Source: Candidatus Chlorohelix allophototropha (GTDB lineage: Bacteria; Chloroflexota; Chloroflexia; Chloroheliales; Chloroheliaceae). From it: 64,000 bases of DNA. The stretch covers positions 744,001 through 808,000 of the forward strand of contig NZ_CP128400.1 in NCBI RefSeq assembly GCF_030389965.1, given 5' to 3'. The notes beneath the pieces are model-generated. The model did not search any database. It was not told where the DNA came from and saw nothing but the letters and a program-made list of their open reading frames with translations. Below are positions 57,545 to 64,000 of the stretch, one piece after another (the first letter of the stretch is position 1; each line of letters starts with the position of its first letter). The position numbers and the translations under genes are program-made.

Positions 57545-60538
57545 TTAACTGGCCCTATCTTCCTCAATTGCCAGGCGGGTAGAGAGGTCTAGCTGAAAGA
57601 GTCCGTAAGGGTTGACGTGGTTATAAATCAAGGGCGAAAGACCCCGCATATCTTCGGGTTTCATTAAGGCTAGCCAATCTTTTTCACCCAACACCCGCTG
57701 TAGCATCAGTGTATTTATATAGACCAGGCTAATCTGGAGTAGATGCAAAGCCAGCATCGAGATTTCCTGTTCGGCTAACAGGTTACTATGAAACTCACCG
57801 CTTTTGCCATAATAAATGAAAGAGTTGGCACTGTTCCAATTCTCCACGGTATTAAGGCCAGCGTGAATTTCCTGCCGCAACTCTCGGGAACTGAGGTACT
57901 CACATAAAAAGATGGTTTTGATAGCCTTACCCAGTTCCGCCAGAGCCTGATAGGTCGGATGAGTAAGATTATTGCGCCTAAAACGTCGTAAGATATCCTC
58001 GGTTTGGGCCGTACCCAGTCGCAAAGCGGTCGCGAATTTAACCATTTCATCATATTGCTGACGAATTAAATCCCAATTGATTGGTCTGGTCAGGATCTTT
58101 TGCAAGTTAGGGTAGGCTTCGGGCTTGCCAGTTTCGGGTCGGTATAACTTCTGGCTGTAAATGTTTTTCATTCGTGGCATCAGTTGAAAGCCTAAAAGCT
58201 GGCAGAAAGCAAAAGCGACCTCACTCTGTCCGTGGGTATCCACGTAATTTCGGTCTACGCTCATTTCGGTGCAGTGACGTAATACTCCTTCGATCATCGC
58301 CGCCACTTCCGAAGATGAACAACTCTTGAGTTGGGAATAAATACAGGTGGAGTGTTGTTCAACGTGCCAGTAAATGACTACCCCTCGTCCACCATAACGC
58401 ACATGCCATTCGGTTAAGAGATTTTGATCCCAGGCTCCAAACTTTTTAGAGTCACTGACGCAGGCGGTGGTACCCTCACCCCAAATAGTGGGAAGGCGAG
58501 CGCGAAAGATCGCATTACAAACCTGAATTATGGCTTCACGCAGGTGGTCTTTGGTAATAAAGCGATTTTTAACATACAGTAAATCCCGATAGGCTTCGCC
58601 TAATTCACCGGCACCCATACTCTTAAAACCAGTGTTTGTACCCAAAGCATAGAGGCACAAAAGCAACCGTTTTTGCAAAGTCGGGCGGTCCAAACTTTCC
58701 CTTTGGGCGGCACTCCGAAAAATGGTGGTGAAATCCACCCTGAGATCGGTTTCCTTGAGGAAATCCAACAAACCGGGCATCACCCAGCGACGACCTACTT
58801 CGACTTTAAGACGGTCAAGTTGGGCAGGCTCCGCTAAGGCTTCCAGCGGTGATAGATTGATCCAGCCCCCACCCTTTTTGGTGATAATTTTGAGGTAGGG
58901 ATTGGTTGGTAGTCCCTGGTCTAGCATAGTAAGGGCTGTGTGCATCTTTTTCTTCAAGTTAGTAATGAAATCTTCGACAGATAGGGGTTGGTTCAAAGCC
59001 TGATAATATTCCTGGCGGGCGGTAGCGAAGTCGGCGGGTACATCCTGGTCAGGATTACGGTAGCGACCGGCCCCTTCAACCCAGATTTCTTTGCAGCGCA
59101 GTTGTTCCCGCAGCGTTTGCAAAACACACATTTCGTAATAAATGCGATTAATCCGCTTGCGCTTACCGCGTTTACTTTTTTCCACCACCAGCTCTAGCCA
59201 ATTGCCCAGCACCACTCCTTCAAGCGGCACTTTCTCCTCCGCAGGATAGAGCAGTTGGTCGTTGTCCACCTGGGCATACTTCTTTAATAATTCCAGAGCC
59301 TGGATTAGGGGACGATGCACCAGATTATTTGAGCGAAAAGTCAGCACCTCCAAGAGTTCTGGCACCATTCGCCGGTAATGGTGACCGTAAGAACCCCGCA
59401 TCACGCTATATACTTTCTGGCGGTAGTTAGAACCAGTGCTTTCGTGTTCTTTCACAATATCCTGAAGGGTTTGTTGGTTGATCACCGGGTAAACCACTTC
59501 TTCAATCACCCCTTTGGGATTACTGGCGGTAGTCCGGGCCAGTTTGTAAAGCAGATTAGGTTTGCCATCTACTTTTTTGTACTCAGCCACCAGTTCTTTG
59601 TCTACTTTTCGTTCGGCTTTTGCTCCAATCCCGTGGATGATCTCAATCAATAACTCTACTAAATTGTCGGTAACTTCCCCCAGTCGCCATAAAGAGTAGG
59701 CACTCATCAGGGTATAGCGAATGGTTAAGGGATGGGTTTTGAGCTGGCGCAGACTCTCGGTGGCCGCCCGAGCCGCATAGCGTGTAACTGATTTAGGGGT
59801 GGCATCGCCGAATAAATCCAGCGGCAAGGCCAGTTCCCTTAGTTTCTTAAGTTTGGCAGCCTCAGCCAGCACCGTTTCTAGGCCAGGTTTGCCCGGTTCA
59901 GCTTTTAACTGTTGCCAGAAAGGAAGGTCGATAGTTGGCGTGATTGGTTGGTTGACCGCTTCCACGCTAGGGGCGATTACGGTGGTGCTAGTGAGGGTGG
60001 CCTCAAGCTTGTGTCGGCTATTCGGGCTTAGTTTGTTCACAATGTTTTGGAAGAATTGCTCCTCGTAGGCGTGTAAGGCCGAACGAATCAAACGATCAAT
60101 CCGGGCCGGGGTAGTTGGTTCAATTTTTAATTCCCGAAAACGGCTGTAGATGCGTTGCTTAAGATGCTCTTCTTCCTGGTCATGGCGGAGGGCCTGGGTG
60201 TTAAGCCAATCCCTCATCTCCTCCACATCCCCATCACGCGCTTCCCTGAAATGCAAATAATCCCGGATTTGAGCACGATGTGAAATGACCGAACGTCCGC
60301 GCCAGTCGTAGAGGAGGTAAAGGTCCGGGTCAAGTTTAAGTTGGCGGGCCAGATAAACCAATATTGCGCGGGTCACCTCATTTTTATGTAGCGGGAAACG
60401 GCCCTCATACTGGAAGCATTTAAGTAAAGCGGCCATTGCCAGTTTATGGGCATCGGATTTACCGCTTAAAAGGGCTAATTCGGCTGGGAGCAGCGTGAAA
60501 TGTTCGTCTAGTTCGGCGGGTAGCCATTGACGCTTCAT
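57545..60538 (-). CDS. tnpA: Tn3-family transposase
   Basis: The 997-residue protein is a full-length Tn3-type replicative transposase. The N-terminal DUF4158 DNA-binding region ([18 protein letters not shown]) precedes the long central domain and the DDE core: Asp696 in [12 protein letters not shown], Asp767 in [14 protein letters not shown] and Glu899 in [19 protein letters not shown]. The reading frame is intact. It is followed by a tyrosine recombinase gene that probably resolves cointegrates. The 38-bp terminal repeats of the element could not be identified by eye, so its borders are unknown. Confidence 0.93.
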   Translation of the reverse strand: MKRQWLPAELDEHFTLLPAELALLSGKSDAHKLAMAALLKCFQYEGRFPLHKNEVTRAILVYLARQLKLDPDLYLLYDWRGRSVISHRAQIRDYLHFREARDGDVEEMRDWLNTQALRHDQEEEHLKQRIYSRFRELKIEPTTPARIDRLIRSALHAYEEQFFQNIVNKLSPNSRHKLEATLTSTTVIAPSVEAVNQPITPTIDLPFWQQLKAEPGKPGLETVLAEAAKLKKLRELALPLDLFGDATPKSVTRYAARAATESLRQLKTHPLTIRYTLMSAYSLWRLGEVTDNLVELLIEIIHGIGAKAERKVDKELVAEYKKVDGKPNLLYKLARTTASNPKGVIEEVVYPVINQQTLQDIVKEHESTGSNYRQKVYSVMRGSYGHHYRRMVPELLEVLTFRSNNLVHRPLIQALELLKKYAQVDNDQLLYPAEEKVPLEGVVLGNWLELVVEKSKRGKRKRINRIYYEMCVLQTLREQLRCKEIWVEGAGRYRNPDQDVPADFATARQEYYQALNQPLSVEDFITNLKKKMHTALTMLDQGLPTNPYLKIITKKGGGWINLSPLEALAEPAQLDRLKVEVGRRWVMPGLLDFLKETDLRVDFTTIFRSAAQRESLDRPTLQKRLLLCLYALGTNTGFKSMGAGELGEAYRDLLYVKNRFITKDHLREAIIQVCNAIFRARLPTIWGEGTTACVSDSKKFGAWDQNLLTEWHVRYGGRGVVIYWHVEQHSTCIYSQLKSCSSSEVAAMIEGVLRHCTEMSVDRNYVDTHGQSEVAFAFCQLLGFQLMPRMKNIYSQKLYRPETGKPEAYPNLQKILTRPINWDLIRQQYDEMVKFATALRLGTAQTEDILRRFRRNNLTHPTYQALAELGKAIKTIFLCEYLSSRELRQEIHAGLNTVENWNSANSFIYYGKSGEFHSNLLAEQEISMLALHLLQISLVYINTLMLQRVLGEKDWLALMKPEDMRGLSPLIYNHVNPYGLFQLDLSTRLAIEEDRAS

Positions 60539-60718
60539 GATTTTCCTCTTTTCACTTTTGAGATTCGACTAAAAGCCTAGGGAGTAGGAAAAGGTAGGCT
60601 AGAAAACAAAGAAGTTCCCACACTATACATTATCTGTAGGGGAGTAGAGGCTCTGGGCTTAACAAAGGGATGAATACTTCGTAGCTATACTTTCAACGTA
60701 GAAGTTTTTAAATACATA

Positions 60719-60742
60719 GGTTCGAGGTTGCGACCTCGAACC
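60719..60742. repeat. Perfect 10-bp hairpin, possible recombination site
   Basis: GGTTCGAGGT and ACCTCGAACC pair perfectly around TGCG between the Tn554-like trio and the Tn3 transposase gene. Its size and symmetry suit a tyrosine-recombinase core or a terminator. It resembles a tRNA T-arm, but no tRNA surrounds it. Confidence 0.45.
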
Positions 60743-60753
60743 CGCCTACATCC

Positions 60754-60808
60754 GTGAAACAGCCGTGCAGTACGTTAGGTATGGAGAGTTGTTAGAGGGC
60801 TGTTTCAC
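60754..60808. repeat. 11-bp inverted repeat near the tnpC-like gene end
   Basis: GTGAAACAGCC (60754-60764) and GGCTGTTTCAC (60798-60808) form a perfect pair with a 33-base centre, ten bases past the stop of the Tn554 TnpC-like gene. It may mark the end of that element or terminate its transcript. The remaining part of 60539-60818 is AT-rich with no gene. Confidence 0.45.
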
Positions 60809-60818
60809 TCCTTCGGCG

Positions 60819-61217
60819 TTATTGTTTAGGACTGGGCTGCTTATAGATCTGTCCGTAAGCTACTTCAATTTGTCGTTTGAGTTCTCGGTTTTCTGCCTCA
60901 AGCTGTTTAATGTGCTGACGCAAGGTAACCAGTATAGCCTTCCTCGAATCTTCTGAAGCACCTGTCTTAACGCCCAGCTTCTCTGGCTGCATATTATCCG
61001 TTTTGCATTGGTTCCTTAAATATTCTATCCGTTCTCGTATGGCAGTTTGCCGGTAGAGCCAGGCAGTAGAAACCGCTGCTACTTTACTTACTGACATAAA
61101 ATTTACGGGTTGTTCCTCTCGTAACAACCTAGCAATTCCTTGTTCGGCGCGTTGCAAAGCAGCTTGATGCCGGGCTTGTGCCTGCAGCCGGAGACCTTCC
61201 ACGTTGCGTTTATGCAT
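60819..61217 (-). CDS. Tn554 TnpC-like accessory protein
   Basis: The 132-residue basic protein has the size, position and style of TnpC/DUF6262 proteins that help the two tyrosine recombinases of Tn554-type elements: an N-terminal helical region (LQAQARHQAALQRAEQGIAR), a central SKVAAVSTAWLYRQTAIRER helix-turn-helix-like segment, and a C-terminal coiled coil (HIKQLEAENRELKRQIE). The start at 61217 overlaps the TnpB stop by eight bases and follows GAGGAG, indicating translational coupling. A longer frame to 61247 is open but less likely. Confidence 0.8.
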   Translation of the reverse strand: MHKRNVEGLRLQAQARHQAALQRAEQGIARLLREEQPVNFMSVSKVAAVSTAWLYRQTAIRERIEYLRNQCKTDNMQPEKLGVKTGASEDSRKAILVTLRQHIKQLEAENRELKRQIEVAYGQIYKQPSPKQ

Positions 61218-63069
61218 CTTTTTTCTCCTCTTTTTCCAACGCCTCAATTATCCGCTCCAGATTTTCCTTGACCCGCTCATTCATCTCGACCTGGCGTTGC
61301 CAATTGTTATTACGAGCGATCAGCAACAAACACTCGGTTTCTCGCCTTTGAACTTTATGACGTTCCAGAAAACTGGCATCCGTGCGAAAATGAGTACAAG
61401 TCAGGCAAGCATTAGCGTGTGGGCACGGTCCGGCAACTACCGGCAGAGCACAATCGCCATTGGGTAGTGTTTGAGCCAGGATGTTTTTCTTGAACCATTG
61501 CATTTCACCTGAATTGACCTGCGTCGCTGTTACTACCTGCCCTGTAATGTCAATAACCTGACTTCGAAAACGAATATATGCTTCTTTAAGGGTTTGGTCG
61601 TGAATATGAGCATAGCGCATTGTCATCTCGGGTGACTCATGTCCCAGAAAACGTTGCACAATATGCTGTGGTACTCCATTATTGATCATTTGGGTAGCCA
61701 GGGTATGCCGAAATTGGTGCGCGTGGAAACGGTAAAGCCGCCCACTACTATCACGAATATCCCTGGCGCAGCAAGCCCGGTTCAAAGCATTAAAGAACCC
61801 CCTTTGTTTGAAGGGCTGTCCTTTAGGACCCGGAAATAGGATAGCGATAGTATTGCCCCACTTGCTTTTGACAGTAGCTTGTTGCTGTTGAATAACAGCG
61901 GCGACTTCCTGAGAAAACGGAATAGTATGCTCCTTTTTCATCTTATGCTGGTAATAACACAGAAACCAATCGCCGCTGGCATCTTGCAATAGGCAATCCA
62001 GAGAGAGGGTTAACATTTCACTCAGCCGCATCCCGCACTCTCGTAACATAAAAACCATCTGTCGGAGAGGTTCTGGGAAAGTATTCAAGTGACAGTTAAG
62101 TTGCTCCATTACATCAGCCGGAATGAAGCGTGGTTGTAACTTGGGCAGGTGCGGAAAATCTTCATTGTAAATTAAACGTTTGCCAGGGACTTTAGCCCAA
62201 TCTTCACGACTGCATAATTCTAGGAAAATTCGCAAGTGAACCAGGTGATGGAACCAGGTGGAAGCCATCATGCCGCTTTTGTTCAGGTAACTCAAGTAAG
62301 CTTCTATCACACTTCGGTTTAAATCGACCGATTCTAGTAAAGGATATTGCTCCTTTAGAAAACTAGAAAAGATTGTTAGCGCTATCAGCCGACTTTTACA
62401 GGTACCAGCGGTACAACTGGCTAGGCTATAGCGCATAAAATGCTTAGCCGCTTGCACTAACCAGGGTTGGGATATTTTAGTGAAATTAAGCTTGTAATTG
62501 GAAATAGCGGGGTTGAGTGTTACCCCTAATCGCCGCAAATCCCAGATTTCTCGCTCATATTCGGGACGGTCGTCATAAGCTTCTTGAATTACCAGATAAA
62601 TTTGGCGAAAGGCTGAAACAAGTTGAGAATTGGAGTGACTGAACCGGGTCTTTTGTGAGCTATCCAGATAGGCACTCTGATGGCTATAGGCGCGACCCAT
62701 GCTGACAAGGTAAGTTCTCAAGGAAAAAAGCCATTTATCCAGGTTATAGATCATCAATGAAGTTGCTTTGGGTGCTGTGGAATTCAGCCAGTCGCTCAGG
62801 CTGGCTACCAAGGCTGGTCCAGACCAGGTTTGGATGTTCCAATCCCCTCTCTCAAGTTTATACCAGCAACCGTACTTTAGCTCAATATTGAGAAATGGAG
62901 ACTTGCAGCTAAACTCAATTATGCGGTTGTCAGCTAAGAACTCAGGCTTGCCAGCAAATAAGGGACAAGTTGCCATTTTCCACCTGTCCTGTGCCCACCA
63001 GCCTTGAGGTTGCTCGGCTAAATGCTGTTGCTGGGTACTTACCCCGGCTGTTTCCAGATTATTCGTCAC
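61210..63069 (-). CDS. Tn554 TnpB-like tyrosine recombinase
   Basis: The 619-residue protein matches the larger recombinase of Tn554-type elements in length and order. A long N-terminal region (residues 1-320) precedes the catalytic domain: Arg in RECGMRLSEMLTLS, HAHQFRHTLATQM with His and Arg, and LGHESPEMTMRYAHIHD with His and the Tyr nucleophile. A C-terminal cysteine cluster (CPHANACLTCTHFRTD) probably binds zinc. It overlaps the upstream TnpA-like gene by 11 bases and the TnpC-like gene by eight, forming one operon. Confidence 0.88.
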   Translation of the reverse strand: MTNNLETAGVSTQQQHLAEQPQGWWAQDRWKMATCPLFAGKPEFLADNRIIEFSCKSPFLNIELKYGCWYKLERGDWNIQTWSGPALVASLSDWLNSTAPKATSLMIYNLDKWLFSLRTYLVSMGRAYSHQSAYLDSSQKTRFSHSNSQLVSAFRQIYLVIQEAYDDRPEYEREIWDLRRLGVTLNPAISNYKLNFTKISQPWLVQAAKHFMRYSLASCTAGTCKSRLIALTIFSSFLKEQYPLLESVDLNRSVIEAYLSYLNKSGMMASTWFHHLVHLRIFLELCSREDWAKVPGKRLIYNEDFPHLPKLQPRFIPADVMEQLNCHLNTFPEPLRQMVFMLRECGMRLSEMLTLSLDCLLQDASGDWFLCYYQHKMKKEHTIPFSQEVAAVIQQQQATVKSKWGNTIAILFPGPKGQPFKQRGFFNALNRACCARDIRDSSGRLYRFHAHQFRHTLATQMINNGVPQHIVQRFLGHESPEMTMRYAHIHDQTLKEAYIRFRSQVIDITGQVVTATQVNSGEMQWFKKNILAQTLPNGDCALPVVAGPCPHANACLTCTHFRTDASFLERHKVQRRETECLLLIARNNNWQRQVEMNERVKENLERIIEALEKEEKKDA

Positions 63070-64000
63070 GTGGGGCTCTCCTTTCCAGATAGATCTGATA
63101 GGCTTTCTTTAAGTCAGCTTCAGTCAGATGAACATAGGTATTGAGGGTGGTTTGTACCTGAGCATGCCCCAGGCGTTTTTGGACAAGGGCTGCATCCCAG
63201 CCATTTTGGAAAAGCTCAGTAGCATGCGTATGCCTGAGCATATGGGGATGGACTGCCAAACCGGTTTGCTTACTTAAGCGGTGAAACAAATCGATTACAC
63301 TCTCATAGTGCAGGGGTTGCCCTATTGCCCCTTCCCACAAATTGACGAAAACATAGTCGCTGTCAGTATCGCCAAATTCATCCAGCAAATAGCGGGTATA
63401 AAGCGACATAAGCTCAGGTGAGACGTGGATGGAATAGGGCTGGAGGGTTTTAGCCCGCGCCTGATTAAGGTTATTTTGACGTGTCACGATCCGAATAAGG
63501 TTATCCCAGGAGTGAATATCTGAATGTCGCAGACCGAGAGCCTGTCCCACCCGCATTCCCGTCTGGTAAAGCAGGCTGACCAGATAGCGATCCCGCAGAT
63601 TGTGGCAGGCCTCTAGCAATTGCTGAACTTGTGCATTAGTCAGAGTTTTAGGCAGCCTTTTAGGAACCTTGAGTTTGATGAGCCTGGTGGTCACTGGTTT
63701 GGATTTGGAAATATGGTAGAGAAAATCTTTGTAACGGCGTTGGGGAAACGATTGTGAACGATAAAGTGCCAAATCCGTCGCAAAACCTCGCCGTTGCTGA
63801 TAGTCATAGAAAGCGGAGACTACCGCTACTATGGTATTGATAGTTGACTCACTTCGCTTAGCCAGGCGCGGCTGAAGAGAAATAATGCCCGGCAAGGGGT
63901 TGCGCAACCAAGCAACGAAGGCGGCCAACTCATCTAAACCGACTTTACTCCAGTCCAGCTGGGATTCGGTCAGATATTGCCAGTAAAGTTTGAGGTGATG
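63059..64000 (-). CDS. Tn554 TnpA-like tyrosine recombinase, partial at window edge
   Basis: The visible 313 codons run to the window end without a stop; the 5' end lies outside. The catalytic set is visible: Arg in YQTGMRVGQALGLRHSD, HPHMLRHTHATEL with His and Arg, LGHAQVQTTLNTYVHL with His and the Tyr nucleophile. The N-terminal SAM-like core-binding region includes LYWQYLTESQLDWSKVGLDE near the edge. An internal TTG at 63928 is not the true start. It is the first gene of the Tn554-type trio, which inserts site-specifically without target duplication in known examples. Confidence 0.87.
   Translation of the reverse strand, partial: HHLKLYWQYLTESQLDWSKVGLDELAAFVAWLRNPLPGIISLQPRLAKRSESTINTIVAVVSAFYDYQQRRGFATDLALYRSQSFPQRRYKDFLYHISKSKPVTTRLIKLKVPKRLPKTLTNAQVQQLLEACHNLRDRYLVSLLYQTGMRVGQALGLRHSDIHSWDNLIRIVTRQNNLNQARAKTLQPYSIHVSPELMSLYTRYLLDEFGDTDSDYVFVNLWEGAIGQPLHYESVIDLFHRLSKQTGLAVHPHMLRHTHATELFQNGWDAALVQKRLGHAQVQTTLNTYVHLTEADLKKAYQIYLERRAPRDE

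Noticed and set aside
60719-60742. tRNA T-arm-like sequence (GGTTCGA)
   Set aside because: It folds as a simple perfect hairpin and no acceptor, D or anticodon stems can be found around it.
1-64000. CRISPR array
   Set aside because: No short direct repeats with regular unique spacers were seen; the only tandem repeats are the 321-bp carrier-domain units.

Overview
The window looks like a chromosomal segment from a mesophilic, moderate-GC bacterium, most probably a member of the Chloroflexota. This is an inference from gene content and protein style: a CysO/CysM/JAMM cysteine cluster, a PUFA-synthase-like polyketide operon, a PHA synthase with paired MaoC hydratases, SirB1- and KimA-like proteins, and very many mixed insertion sequences. 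No rRNA or tRNA gene is visible to anchor the taxonomy.

Layout. (1) 1-4.1 kb is a mobile-element edge: a decayed IS256-family transposase, an intact IS982-family element with 17-bp terminal inverted repeats, and a C-terminally truncated large serine recombinase with its DUF5372-like partner. (2) 4.3-7.3 kb is a sulfur-carrier cysteine operon: rhodanese-MoeB fusion, a ThiS/MoaD-type carrier ending in GG-SL, a CysM-type synthase and a JAMM peptidase. (3) 7.3-28.4 kb holds ordinary single genes and short operons: secreted metalloprotease, SirB1-like protein, methyltransferase, zinc alcohol dehydrogenase, KimA-like permease, pyrimidine-nucleoside phosphorylase, alpha/beta hydrolase, CinA, IlvD, GT2-GtrA, FtsX-type permease, glycerate 2-kinase and GalT-like protein. 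(4) 28.4-42.5 kb is a leftward operon for an iterative type I polyketide/fatty-acid synthase of the PfaA-D type with a phosphopantetheinyl transferase and a small NAD(P)-binding protein. (5) 42.7-45.5 kb carries two MaoC-fold hydratases and a PHA synthase. (6) 45.6-64 kb is a mobile-element graveyard: IS110, IS3, IS256, IS4, IS1182 and integrase-type remnants, a relic of a type I restriction subunit (HsdR), a second serine-recombinase operon placed between two inverted 808-bp IS3 halves, a Tn3-family transposase with a tyrosine recombinase, and a Tn554-like recombinase trio running off the window end.

How the genes work together. In the cysteine cluster the MoeB-like protein should adenylate and sulfurate the carrier's C-terminal glycine, the JAMM protein should trim the carrier to Gly-Gly and/or release cysteine from it, and the CysM-like enzyme should form the C-S bond. 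In the synthase operon the large KS-AT-ACP3 protein, the KR-DH protein, the CLF-like/AT/DH-DH protein and the PfaD-like enoyl reductase supply a complete reductive cycle, but only one ketosynthase retains its catalytic residues. The ketoreductase is divided between two proteins whose genes overlap by four bases. The neighbouring PPTase can activate the three tandem carrier domains. The product cannot be told from sequence.

The two most unusual structures are the split, single-ketosynthase PUFA-like synthase and the 50.1-54.3 kb locus in which a recombinase operon lies between two mirror-image IS3 fragments that end at the same base. An HsdR relic interrupted by an IS4-family element with exact 8-bp target duplications is the clearest insertion event in the window.
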